Shown one piece after another: positions 24,207 to 34,389 of a stretch of 64,000 nucleotides of DNA. Positions within the stretch are counted from its first letter, which is position 1, and the number at the start of each line of letters is the position of its first letter. The notes beneath the pieces were generated by a model that worked only from the letters and a program-made list of their open reading frames with translations, was not told the origin of the DNA and did no database searches. Source of the stretch: Cordilura impudica (taxonomy: Eukaryota > Arthropoda > Insecta > Diptera > Scathophagidae); NCBI GenBank assembly GCA_963682025.1, contig OY821518.1:124334800-124398799 (forward strand), in the 5' to 3' direction. The position numbers and the translations under genes were made by a program.

Positions 24207-24623
24207 GAGATCCTAGGTACATTTTTGTAGTTGATTGTTTCCTTGAATTTTGAACGGTTTGCTACCTATGGACCTGAACAGGGGAAAAAAGTTTTACCTT
24301 TCGAATCGAATTCTTTAAATTTTTTTTTGCGATTTTGCTCTTGAAGATGAAGTCTTTTGATTTTATATGTTCACAATTTTTGTTCGTTATTACAAGAGCT
24401 ACAACTTTGCCGCTGGAGTGAATCAAAATTCCGAACGGTTTGCAAGATATGAGCCTGAGAAAATTATCACTTTTTTGCAAAAAATACACCGCGGCCTCAA
24501 ATCTTTTGGGGCCCATAAAAAAAGTGCATGACTTGGGGCAGAACTGGGACACACGGGTTTTTTTTTATCTTTTATCACGTAGTGGTGTCCGTACATGGTT
24601 ATATTTTTTTGTGTTGCACTGTG
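24207..24623 (-). repeat. T1 right terminal inverted repeat
   Basis: Inverted partner of 19186-19575. It keeps the intact heptamer CACAGTG at its outer edge, whereas the left end has CACTGTA. Small indels account for the length difference. Confidence 0.85.
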
Positions 24624-24681
24624 TTATTTTCTATTTCCAATTTGTTGGACCCAAATTCTTTTCTTTGCACGCATGGTAGGT

Positions 24682-24910
24682 ATATAATGTCACACAGACA
24701 GAGTGGTGAGAAATTCTAAGTCAAAGAGAAAGTACTAGGCCAGTAAAGTGAAACCTTCCAAGGGTTTGGGCTTATCAGGCCAAACATATTTTAATGATTC
24801 TTTATATTTTTTCCCTCTCTTGATGTCTGTTTGCTTATTTTTTTTAGCAATAACTGGAAAATAGTTGACGATTTCTCATTTCGTTTCTCATCGAATAGCT
24901 TCAGCAAAAT
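24682..24910. mobile_element. Foldback MITE family 2, partial copy 2
   Basis: AGTACTAGGCCAGTAAAGTG and TTATCAGGCCAAAC at 24731-24786, then TGACGATTTCTCATTTCGTT near 24865, match blocks of the copies at 12015-12585 and 53036-53660 in the same order. Only one arm is clear. Confidence 0.5.
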
Positions 24911-24997
24911 AAGTTGGAAAAATGTGGTTGAATGAAATCTTCAAAAAAAATTAATTTTCCCCTTTCTTTACATCAATTTTTTGAATAATATCATATC

Positions 24998-25397
24998 GCA
25001 CCTATACCTCTAAAGTGAGTCAACTCAAAATTTACAAATTTTTAGTAGAGACAAAAAACGGTTTTTAAAATATTTAATATAAAATTTAAAAAAAGTTGTT
25101 TCATTGTAAAGAATTGCGAATAATAAACATACAACAGTAGTTGTTTTTGCGACTTTTTCAGTGATCATCAAAAATAACAAGTTTTTTGGGTGGAACTCAA
25201 AAAATGTCTTTTTAGTGGATTCTAATGAAGCTACTCATATAACACAAAGAGGGTTATAACTATATTATTTTGCGAAAGACAAAAAAAAATCGAAGTAAGA
25301 TTTTTACAGTGGATAGATATGACCACTGTGTATCGTTTTCTTGCAAAGAGTGAAAATTGAAAAATTTTGAGTTGACTCACTTTAGAGGTGCAGGTGC
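24998..25397. mobile_element. 400-bp MITE with 36-bp inverted repeats
   Basis: GCACCTATACCTCTAAAGTG at 24998-25017, continuing AGTCAACTCAAAATTT, is mirrored by AAATTTTGAGTTGACTCACT and TTAGAGGTGCAGGTGC ending at 25397, with two mismatches in 36 bp. The interior lacks a frame. The superfamily is unknown. Confidence 0.65.
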
Positions 25398-25979
25398 TAT
25401 ATGTTCAAAAATTTTTGGAAAATATCTGAAACTCAATTTGGGAAAGCCCGATATACGCTTAAAATTAACACAAATATGTTTTAAAAATGGTGTAGAAAAT
25501 AATCTTAAATTAGTTAATGAGTAACAAAAAAATTTAGCCTGCGAATTTAACTTTACATGAAACGAATTTGGTACGTCGCATGGTGGGTCCATTTGCCTTT
25601 TTTTGTTGCAAAAGTCATAACTCTTGAGATAATCAAATAAATTAAGAGGCATATGATACATACTTGCACAGCCTATGAAATTAGTGTTTGAACAAGGTAC
25701 TACACCTTGTGGATGCTTACTTATGAGTTATCAAAATTGAAATTTGTTAGCGGTATAAGAAAATCATGTTTCTGTTATATAAAAAAATATTTTTTCACCT
25801 TTTCATAGTTTTATATTTCTTTTGGAAGGTTTCTATGTTTTAAAATTACTATTCATAAATAAAAAAAAAAATTTGAAAAATTAAGATTTTTCGAATTTAT
25901 TTTTTCAAATTGCTTCAAAGTAGTTATCACAATTTACACAGACCTATCTTTTCTGAACTATAATTATTGGATTCTAACT

Positions 25980-27440
25980 CTCTTCGTAACTTCACATGCC
26001 GCAGAGATAAAATAAGTGGATCGGAAAATGCTACCAACATGTTGAAGAGGTCCTCACTTTACCTCACACTTGATGCTTTGAACGTGATCGAGCATCTATA
26101 TTTTTTATACTATTGAGGGACTCCGGAAAGCTCTCTAATTGGCAAAGACTGATACTCAATCATATTTTTGCCATACGCCAATATTTTTTGGACTGTCGGG
26201 ATCAATTTCTTCAGTGGATACATTTACGCCAAAAGTGATGCAGTTTTCGGAGCATATTCTCCATATTTTGTAGAATGAACCTTTTCTGTGCAGCTTAAAA
26301 CATTCAAGATAATTCCCAATCTTTTGATTTGAATGCTAGTTCTAATAATTCCAGATACTGCCTCATCATTTTCAAAAAATCTCTGCGAAGTGTTTCCATT
26401 GCTTGAGTTCCTGTATTACACTTGTGGTAGTCTATTTTTAGTCCAACTTCATTGAAAAACCCATGCTGTATTCGGTTCTTTCTGAGCTTTTGCTTATCCT
26501 AACGTCTCTAATGTATCTAACGTATTTGCATCAAAGTGTTCCTCCTTTTGTGGAAGGGTATACGCCGCACACCTCATCCTTGCGTGCACTGGTGAGATTC
26601 CATATTCATAATTGCTCTCCTCGTTTATAGAATAGGTCAAATTTCCGAAGTTCTTTTGCGTCTTTTTGCAAATCGGGCACGAAAATGTTGAGGATCTATT
26701 TATCAGTTCATTTACGACTTTTCCGTCAATCATGCTCCGATGGAACTCGTAACTACATTCAACATATTTCTCTTCTGTAATTTTTAGCAATTCTCTAATT
26801 GTCAATTTATTCTTGAATGTCCTCCACCGTGGTCCTTATGAGTTCCGGCAATTCCCTTGCAAACTGAAACATTATAGGGCGGCAATACTTAAGCCGCAAG
26901 GGAACAGATGCCACAAACATATTTCCTTCTGACATTGTAGTGTCATTGGAAGATATCCTTTGCTTATAAACCTTTGTTTGCATGATCCTTCGCCACCCGA
27001 TCTACTGATTAATGTCAGCTTCTCAAGAATATTTACTAGCACATGTTCATAAGATACTGCACATTAACTTTCACAGAGACTTCCGTAACTTATGTATGCA
27101 GTGGTCCTGTAATTTTTTTTTTTTTTTTTGCTGACGACTTTAAAGACGCTCTTAGTATCTTATATTTGCTCTGGAAGTCCCTAAGCCTATAAACAAGGTC
27201 AAAGCTTCTTCGGAACCATACCTTTGAAGGTGTGCAGTTGGGGGCCGTGAGAATGCTCTCTTTTATCCTTTTCAGATGCAGTGGGCTTGCATCAGCAACA
27301 GATTTTATGACCTAACTTTGCCATTATCCTTTATATATTTAAAAGACAGCGCTTCCGATAAATGGTGCTTGCTCAAATCGTTGGTGGCATCGGCAAGTTT
27401 CCTCTTTCTTGTAACATTTTAACACCTCCATACCTTTTTG
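25980..27440 (-). pseudogene. Transib-type (RAG1-like) transposase, heavily decayed copy
   Basis: On the minus strand the sequence follows the same coding order as the fragment at 63108-64000: KLADATNDLSKHHLSEALS near 27410, EKLTLISRSGG at about 27030 (the SKWGxDGSSG motif is scrambled, so the first catalytic Asp is lost), FHRSMIDGKVVNELI at 26733, FSCPICKKT, EYGISPVHARMRC, then SEDLFNMLVAFSDPLILSL near 26050. These are the landmarks of Transib transposases, the DDE family ancestral to RAG1. Many stops and frameshifts; the copy is dead. Only the segment at 26494-26805 is an open frame of notable size. Confidence 0.8.
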
Positions 27441-27797
27441 CACGTCCGGTTGATGTGTGTCGTTACGCAGCACAGTGGCTGAAAATCGTTTTTCATTGGC
27501 CAAGTATGCTGTAACTTTTGAACCGATCAAAATATTTAAGTATTTTTTTCTTTTAACGGATAGATATTTAGTTCAGCTTGACTCAATTTTAATTATATTA
27601 AAATTGATGAAAACTTTTTAAGGAATTCTAGGTCAAAGTTGAACTTTTGATTTTTTTAACTTTTAGAGTGTAATATGTGTTTATTATTTTTTTTATTTAT
27701 TAAAAATTTTAACATTTGGATTTTAATAATAATTATAAACATTTTTGTAATAATGGGTTTTTTTAATGTTACACTCAAAAAAATTTTTACACTAAAA

Positions 27798-28586
27798 CAA
27801 GTAAGAAAATTATAGTCGGTCTAGACCGACTATATGATACCCTATACCATGCGCTTAGAAACCCTATCTCTTAGGCCCAACTAACTGGACATACAAAATA
27901 AGCAAAAACCAAATTTGAGTGGGATTTTTATTAATTTTTTTGGCTGCAGATATGAAAAAGTTCATATCGGATGCTATATCCACATGGGGACTAGGTCCAA
28001 AAATGGACCGATCCTGATCATATTTGGTAAAGTCTCTTGTATTTTGCAAAAATATATACAAACAAAATTTGAGAAGAATCAGTGCAATATTTTTGTTTTT
28101 TAATAGATTTAAATGAAGATCGGGAAGCAGCTCTATATGGGGCCAAAGGGATCATTTTTGCACTACTCATGGATGGATGTAATGAACGCATACAAACCCA
28201 ATTTGAGTAAGATCTATGTGACAATTTGGATCTTATGGCAATTTATGTCGATTTCATAGGGGTAATTTGTATGAGGGCTAGGTCTGAACATGGACCGATT
28301 CTCACCAATTTCAATAGCGTTCATCCCATGGCCGATAAAAGCTTATATACCAAATTTCATCGAAATATATTCATAATTGCGACCTGCAGTTTGATTACAA
28401 GGTTTAATGGACACACAGACGGACGGACGGACGGACGGACGGACGGACATTGTTAAATCAACTCAGAAAGTGATTCTGATTCGATCGGTATAATTAAAGA
28501 TGGGTCTAGGTCAAATATTTTTGGTTGTTACAAACAGCAGCACAAAGTAATTATACCCAAACCACAGAGTGGTATAGGGTATAAAA
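27798..28586 (-). mobile_element. INE-1/Helentron-like element, copy C
   Basis: Begins CAAGTAAGAAAATTATAGTC with the stem-loop, then ACGATACCCTATACCA-type repeat; it contains a (CGGA)n tract at 28417-28448 and ends ACCACAGAGTGGTATAGGGT. It is highly similar to copies A, E and F. It lies 5' to 5' with copy D across a 52-bp spacer. Confidence 0.75.
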
Positions 28587-28637
28587 AAAACAATAAAATC
28601 AACTGGAGATTTTGCTATTATTACTGAAAAATTAAAA

Positions 28638-29433
28638 ATTTTTATACCCTGTACCACTATGTGGTTTAGGTATAATGACCTTGTGCTGCTGTTTGTAACA
28701 ACCAAAAATATTTGACCTTCACCCATCTTTTATTATACCGATCAAATCAGAATCACTATCTGATTCGATTTAACGATGTCCGTCCGTCCGTCCGCCCGTC
28801 CGTCTGTGTGTCCATGTAAAGCTTGCAGGTCGCATATATAAATATATTTTGATGAAATTTGGTATTTGATCTTTTATCGGCCATGGGATGAACGCTGTTG
28901 AAATTGGTGAGAATCGGTCTATGCTCAGACCTAGCCCCCATACAAATGACCCTTATGAAATCAACATATATTGCCATAAGATCCAAATTATCATACAAAT
29001 CTTAGTCAAATTGGGTTTGTATGTACATATTACATCCATTAGTTAGTTGTCCAAAAATGATCCCTATTGGACAACTCTTAGTCATAGGCCCCATATAGAG
29101 CTGCTTCCCGATCTTCACTTAAATCTATCAAAAAACGAAAATATTGCACTGATTCTTCTCAAATTATGCTTGTATATATTCTTGCAAAATACAAGAGACT
29201 TTGCCAAACATGGTCAGGATCGGTCCATTTTTGGGCCTAGTCCCCATGTAAATATAGCATCCGATATGAACTTTTTCATATCTGCAGCCGAAAAAATTAA
29301 TAAAAATCCCAATCAAATTTGGTTTATGCTTATTTTTTATATCCAGTTAGTTGGGCCTGAGAGAAAGGGTCTCTAAACGCATGGTATAGGGTATCGTATA
29401 GTCGGTCTAGACCGACTATAATTTTCTTACTTG
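28638..29433 (+). mobile_element. INE-1/Helentron-like element, copy D
   Basis: Starts TTTTATACCCTGTACCACTA, carries CCGTCCGTCCGTCCGCCCGT near 28778-28797, and ends with the stem-loop then ATTTTCTTACTTG. All landmarks of the family are in order, opposite to copy C. Confidence 0.75.
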
Positions 29434-29686
29434 TTTGTTGTTAAATTTGTAAATTTGTTACACTCAAAGAATATTTGCACTAAAAAAAAAACGTTAATAA
29501 TATTATCAAAAAATCTTGCTATTATTACAGAAAAATTGATTATTTTTTGCTTTCAAATTTGATAATTTTACAAAACATTTTAAAAATAAAAACTGCAATA
29601 GATTTTTATTGCATTTGTTTATTATTATTTTTTTACTAATACTATGTTTTCCGTACTTAAATAAAAATGAAAGGCAATTATAATTA

Positions 29687-31032
29687 TTATTCATTTGACT
29701 CAAATATTGATTGCAAATATTCCATATTTTGTTCTATGTTATTTCTGTTCTTTAGTAGTTTTTTGACTTCTTCATCTAAATCCCGATGTTCCACTTTCCA
29801 TTGATTTCGAATACTGGAGATGAACGGATGTAACGTTGCCAATAATATATTAAATAGATCTTCATTTGTGGAATTTCGCGAAATTTTTCTAGTATTAAGC
29901 TCTCTATAAAATCTGTAATCCTTATTCCTTTTTTTCTGAGCCTCCTCTGATAGATCTCCAAGTGGCACTAAATGATATTTAATGACATCTTCTCCATGAT
30001 AAAGGATTTTGTGAACTGTTGCAGGCATATTTCTCCATGGGTAGTTGGTTGTATATATTTTTGCAGTTTTCTTAGCATAATCTCCAAATTTTTTAGAGCC
30101 AATTTCTTCATTGCACGCAAGTAATTCTAGGATTATTTTAAATCTGAAAATAAGGTTTACATCCACTCCTGTTAATTCAGATGCTGTTTCTGGATCTGAA
30201 AAGAATCTTCTTGCGGTATTGCCATCATTTGTATTGCCTGACCCTTGTTTTGGCTGATCTATAGTCAATTCAAATTTGCGATATTCATCTTGAACATGTT
30301 TCTTTTTTGAACTTCTTAACTCTTTGTTGGTTTCTTTGTTTCTTATTGATTCTGAAGACCCGAAATCCAAATCATAACTGATTTTTAGTATGTGTTTCAT
30401 AAGTCGTATTTTTCCATGTAGTGGTGATAATCCAAATTCATATACATCGGTACTATCTAATGATTTTGTCTGGACTTTGTTTAATTGGCTTGATGTTGCT
30501 TGGCATATAATGCAGCTGGATGCAGCCTTCGTGTTAGTCAAAGCCTGACCTACTTTTCCATCTATCATTGTCAGCACTAATTGGTAGTTTACTTCAATTT
30601 GCTGCCCATCTAACTGCAATTGTAATGGCTGTAGTGTTGCAATTTGGGCCTTGATATCAGTAACTTCTTTGTTAATGGCATCATGAGTTTCTTTTTTGAA
30701 TTCAAATTTAATTGGCTTCCAGTATTTAGTAGAAGATGGTGTCTCATTTTTCCAAATATACATTGTTTGCGTTGTACTAGTCGAAGGCTCTGAATCTTCC
30801 AAAATATTTTTCAATCGCAATGGTGCAAATGATACCATGAACATATCTGAGTCCGAAATATTTTCACATACTATTTGTTTGTATTGTTTCTGCCCCGAAG
30901 AACCATCACATCCCCATTTACCAAAAAGGATTAACTTTGTGTTTCCATATTTCTTTAATTCATTTCCTTTTATTGATTGAAGCAAGCGTTCGGCTGTGTG
31001 ATCAAGCACAGGTTGTAGTAATCGTTTAACCT
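29687..31032 (-). pseudogene. Transib-type (RAG1-like) transposase, N-terminally truncated
   Basis: A continuous frame of about 448 codons: no stop from 31030 down to 29687, but no proper start, since the frame opens next to the element end. Landmarks: LDHTAERLLQS; GKWGCDGSSGQKQYKQ (first Asp); LVLTMIDGKVGQALTN (second Asp); SCIICQATSSQLN (CxxC of the zinc insertion); FGLSPLHGKIRLMKHIL; GNTNDGNTARRFFSDP; MPATVHKILYHG; LSEEAQKKRNKDYRFYR (third acidic residue); TNEDLFNILLATLHPFI. This order matches the RAG1 core and Transib proteins. About 230 N-terminal residues are gone compared with the copy at 50260. It would cut DNA at CACWGTG ends if complete. Confidence 0.85.
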
Positions 31033-31150
31033 AATTTTTTGGCTACCTTAATCTGGATATATTAGCTACAAAAAGGCGTTAAAATTAGAAAAATCGGTGA
31101 CAAAAAAAATTTGACTTTTGGCCAATGAAATCAAAATTTCAGCCACAGTG

Positions 31151-31480
31151 CGACGCTGTTTTTGTTCTATTGTGAGCAAGCGCGGCACCCATCTTGTGGA
31201 CAGCTTTCTCACCTCCAAATTTCGCTCGATATGTGATATCATTCCAGCTGGCTGACACCCCTGCAGCCGATGATCATCCAATACCATTTTGTAGATTTTC
31301 ATAACCGTTTCTAGCATTGCCACGTCAATTAGTCGAGCACTACGATGTAGGTCTCGGCAGCTCACACAGCCTCGTTTAAACTCTGTCATCCAATATTTCA
31401 TAGTCGTAAAGGGAGGAGCAGACTTGTCCAAAGTTGATTCTAGCTCGGCTTTAACATTGGTTGGATTGAGACTTTTGAAA
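31151..31480 (-). pseudogene. Mariner transposase N-terminus (irritans-like), cut by Transib
   Basis: Translation from about 31480 down gives LNPTNVKAELESTLDKSAPP, FTTMKYWMTEFKRG, DDHRLQGCQ, HIERNLEVRKLSTRWVPRLL and TIEQKQRR. This is the paired helix-turn-helix region and linker of mariner transposases, where the linker usually reads WVPR-LT. The frame meets the Transib end at 31150. The catalytic domain is not found; codons beyond the far Transib end (RNDTHQ at 27470) may continue it for a few residues. In intact elements this part binds the terminal repeats. Confidence 0.8.
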
Positions 31481-31863
31481 TGAAAGTATGGAATTATATA
31501 ACGGTGACCAATTTTTTAGGGTTAAAGAGGGCACACTCACCTTTCTCCAGGTGGTATACGTATCTTGTTCCCTTTTGCTCCCTAGAAATTCTATTCCCTT
31601 AAATTTGAAATTTGAGAAAAATATATTAGTGTCATAAATATTTCATAGCGCCCCTAATTTTAGACGGTAGAGCTATGACCACACAACAACTAAAGACTAT
31701 AGTCCTACCAAAAGTATAAAAAAGACCGCAGGTCATTATCGATGATAGCTTGCGAGTAGTAACCACTTATTTTTGATAAAAAACAAAAAAAAAAGTCACC
31801 TTTTTCTGAAATTAAAGAAACAGTTGAGTTTGACAGCATGCCACGCCCACAATTTTCAATAGT
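31480..31863. other. Unassigned spacer
   Basis: AT-rich and non-coding, between a mariner fragment and a solo Transib end. CTACGATGTAG-like sequence and a GCCACGCCCACAATTTTC patch are present, but I recognise no feature. Confidence 0.35.
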
Positions 31864-31986
31864 TTAACCTAATTTTTTGGCAACCTTAATCTGAATATAT
31901 TAGCTAAAAAAGGCGTTAAAGTTTTAAAAATCGGTGACAAAAAAAATAGACTTTTGGCCAATGAAATCAAAATTTCAGCCACAGTG
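31864..31986 (-). mobile_element. Solo Transib terminal fragment
   Basis: This 123 bp segment repeats 31026-31150 almost base for base: TTAACCTAATTTTTTGGCAA, ATATTAGCTAAAAAAGGCG, AATCGGTGACAAAAAAAA, TTTTGGCCAATGAAATC, ending CAGCCACAGTG at 31986. It abuts the piggyBac fragment. It is either a deletion derivative or one side of a broken copy. Confidence 0.7.
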
Positions 31987-32610
31987 CGGAGGTCGTAACG
32001 ACTTTAACTTCCGGACTTAACTTAGCACACCTCCCAAGAGATGGTGCACATAGAAATTCACAACCTCTCGTCCAAGTCCAACTGCTCTAGTGTTGCCCAC
32101 GTTACCCGTATTTGGAATTCCGCCAAATTTTTAGTCCATAATTGTCAGGTATTGAATATAAACTTCGACAGGGCATTAGTTGTTCATCTAGAATAATATT
32201 TTCTGCGCGCATATAATATTTTCCTAAATTATGGTTCAGCATTTCGCAAATAGCTCTAATTGACACCAAGTTATCAGTTTTTCGTTTGTTACTTCTAGTA
32301 TCTTCATCATCAAAATGCGTATGAATTTTAGTATTTCCATAAATCTTTGAGCATCCATTCTTGCTTTGAAAATTGTAATGCCGTGTAATTTATCCCAAAA
32401 TATTCGGTTCTATTGAGCTTTATATATACAGCTGTAATAATTGATCAAAAAAAAAAATACATGCAGCTCATCCAAATTGAATGGTTTCCACTTTCTTGAT
32501 TGGCCATCTATTGTTCTGCTTCTTTGTTCATATATTTTAAAATCTGTTCACATACGGTCTCATGTATATGCAAATGCTATCCTCCATAAAGAAATTTAAT
32601 TATATGTATT
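31987..32610 (-). pseudogene. piggyBac-like transposase fragment, frameshifted
   Basis: No long open frame exists, but the minus strand reads WMSCMYF and KLNRTEYFG, MDAQRFMEILKFIR, then after a frameshift near 32310 HFDDEDTRSNKRKTDNLVSI, LGKYYMRAENIILDEQLMP (the DEQL around the first catalytic Asp of piggyBac), SIPDNYGLKIW, and after another shift GNVGNTRAVGLGREVV. Spacing and motifs follow the DDE_Tnp_1_7 core (family consensus: IDEQL, KYGIKIW, GLGREVV). The rest is cut at the Transib end. It is a remnant with no function. Confidence 0.75.
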
Positions 32611-32647
32611 ACTTTGCGGAATTAAATTCTTTGGCCTGCTTTAAATA

Positions 32648-33088
32648 CACTGTGGAACAAATTCAGGTTAGCAAAAGTTAGGTCGATTCTGAGAGCGAGG
32701 GGTGAAAATAGAGGCTAAATTAGAAGACCCGTATCGGGACGTTTGTTTATGTTAGTTCGAATTTTTTTTTTATCGAACTTCGAACTTTGCAGTCAAATGC
32801 CGATTTTCAGCATATTGTTTATATGGTTTTTTGGCTATGACTCGTCGACTAATTGATATTTTTTCAATCTGTGAAAGCCAAATTATTGCTAGAGACCTGT
32901 GCAACAATCAAAATTTTTTTAAAAATTGATTTAGAAAATTCTTGTGGTGCTTATGAAGCAAAATGTTGGACAAATTATTTTTTTCATGTTTTTTGAAAAT
33001 ATTTTCCACAAAACTAAGTCTTTATGCTTTCTGTTTGATCTATAATATGCTTCTCTGTTTCTTCAATAAATTTCATTTGAAAAGAAAA
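32648..33088 (+). repeat. T2 left terminal inverted repeat
   Basis: About 440 bp, inverted partner of 34390-34834; the outer 25 bp are identical. Internal blocks such as GCCGATTTTCAGCATATTGT and TAATTGATATTTTTTCAATC recur inverted. Confidence 0.85.
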
Positions 33089-33423
33089 TGGGCAAAACCA
33101 TTAAATAAATAGCGATTTAGGTAGAAGTAATTAAAAAGGGAAGTTCCAAGAATTAGGAATTAGTAAAACAACTTTTTTGTTTTCAACCATCCCACAGGTA
33201 GCGATTTTTTTCTCGTACAAGCGAACTAATTTCAAAAATGAAGATTCAGTTAAGACTCGAAACTCAGCCGAAGCTGATGTCTTTTAATTTTCGCTCGGTC
33301 GTGATAAAATTCGCTATTAATTTTTTTTGGAACTTATTTCATTTTGTGAGTGATTTAAGTTAAGTGCATCGGTTTCATAAAAATAACAAAAAAAAACATT
33401 GTATAATATATACTGTATTAAAA

Positions 33424-34205
33424 ATGTCGGAACCAAAATGTAAAATGGACCATTTTTGTAATGTTTGTGGACGTTTCATAGCAAGCGATGAAAAATGCGA
33501 GTGATTTTTTTTTTTTTTTTTTTGGAAGCCTATAAACAATATTGCTCGCAAGAGTTTTTCACTGACGTAAACTATGACCCTAAAAAGGTTTGTTTTAATT
33601 GCTATTCAACTCTTATGCAATGGAAAAGTGAAAAGAAGAAGGCTAAGCCTTTTGGTATACCAATGATGTGGTTAGACAACAGCCCGCTTCAAGAAGAAAA
33701 TTGCTATGGATGTATCAACTACCATAGAACTTTGAATAGAAGGAAAGCAAAGAATAAAACTTATGTAGCAGTGCCAAGTGTCCAATTACCATTACCGCAC
33801 TCAGAATTTGTTCCAGTACCAACATACCGAAGTATTGATCTTGAAACAGATATCAGTACTACAACCGCCGCTACTACATCCATGGATTATTCTAATATCT
33901 TTGTCAGAGTGCATAATTTAAACATGTTAACGATTGAAAACTATTTTCATTTCAGGTACAGAGGAAAGAAAACCCCAGATGCAATACTCGCTGAAATTTG
34001 TTGGTGGTATAAAAACACCTTTGAAGAAGAGGAAGACGAGGAAAAAGAGGAAGAAGGGGAAGACAAAGATGAAATTCCAGAATATATGTTGGACGAAATT
34101 ATCGACCTTTCTGGTGATGATGACGATGACCAAGATATTATAGAGAGCAGTGATGTTGATCCACAGCCGCCCGCCAAACGGCAACTGGCCAAATCATTAA
34201 TTTAA
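33424..34205 (+). pseudogene. T2 zinc-finger protein with acidic C-terminus (frameshifted)
   Basis: From the ATG at 33424 the frame reads MSEPKCKMDHFCNVCGRFI and stops at a T run (33505-33522). The other frame continues to 34205: VCFNCYSTLMQW, NCYGCINYHRTLNRR, VQLPLPHSEFVPVP, then an acidic stretch EEEEDEEKEEEGEDKDE and DEIIDLSGDDDDDQD, and it ends with a basic PPAKRQLAK. The three CxxC pairs and the LPLPHSE block parallel the T1 protein, but the catalytic-looking core is absent; total length is about 260 residues against several hundred. The T run may be a recent indel. A DNA-binding or regulatory role is an inference. Confidence 0.65.
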
Positions 34206-34389
34206 TTTATTTAAATTTTTTACTTAAAACTTTTCATAACTAACATTTCAAAAATATATTTTTTTTTTCCATATTTTTATAATTTTTTTTCAATGTTTCT
34301 TCAAAACCAACACTGAACAAAATTGGTACATAAAAAATTAAAAGTAAATTAATATTAAGCTGGAAAACGCAAGTTTTGCATTATGATTG

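Larger units (their letters stand above)
19186..24623 (-). mobile_element. T1: DNA transposon with long TIRs and CACWGTG termini
   Basis: The left end CACTGTA (19186-19192) and right end CACTGTG (24617-24623, reading CACAGTG inward) open inverted repeats of about 390 bp (19186-19575) and 417 bp (24207-24623) that align over nearly their whole length, for example TCTTGCAAACCGTTCG in both. Between them is one minus-strand gene (24064 to about 19755) interrupted by a 2.4 kb INE-1-like palindrome. The TSD is TTA. Termini recall Transib/RAG heptamers, but the 3-bp duplication differs from the Transib 5 bp. CAC-ended CMC-type elements are another possible affinity. Confidence 0.8.
19183..24626. other. 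3-bp target-site duplication (TTA) of T1
   Basis: TTA at 19183-19185 and 24624-24626 flank the CACTGTA/CACTGTG ends. Paralogous empty sites at about 22638 and 29328 show a single TTA, so the duplication is directly inferred. Confidence 0.8.
18726..24680 (+). mobile_element. INE-1/Helentron-like copy split by T1 (halves 18726-19185 and 24624-24680)
   Basis: The left half begins TTTTTATACCCTACAACACT and carries the conserved CAGAATCACTTTCTGATTC and CTTAGTCATAGCCCCCATAT blocks, ending AATTTGGTTTATGCTTA. The right half continues TTATTTTCTATTTCCAATTT and reaches ACGCATGGTA. Intact copies read GGTTTATGCTTATTTTCTAT at this point, so the only extra bases are a second TTA and the T1 element. The 3' stem-loop is missing. 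Confidence 0.75.
27471..31150 (-). mobile_element. Transib element with RSS-like CACAGTG ends, internally deleted
   Basis: The left end CACAGTGGCTGAAAAT at 27471 and right end CAGCCACAGTG at 31140-31150 (inward CACTGTGGCTGAAATT) share about 30 bp including CATTGGCC. Between them lies a 440-codon transposase remnant on the minus strand and a head-to-head pair of INE-1-like copies (27798-29433). The five bases after the right end (CGACG) fit the CGNCG preference of Transib; those before the left end (CGCAG) do not match, so the duplication is imperfect. Only about 118 bp separates the right end from the transposase remnant, so the N-terminal coding part was deleted. Confidence 0.75.

Noticed and set aside
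25377..25661. 94-codon minus-strand frame partly overlapping a MITE
   Set aside because: It begins outside and runs into the MITE terminal repeat; no family resemblance.
27864..29376. Frames such as MYIFLQNTRDF and MSGIFINFFGCRYEKVHIGC found in every INE-1-like copy
   Set aside because: They recur in all copies of a non-autonomous repeat in both orientations, with changing lengths and no recognised domain.
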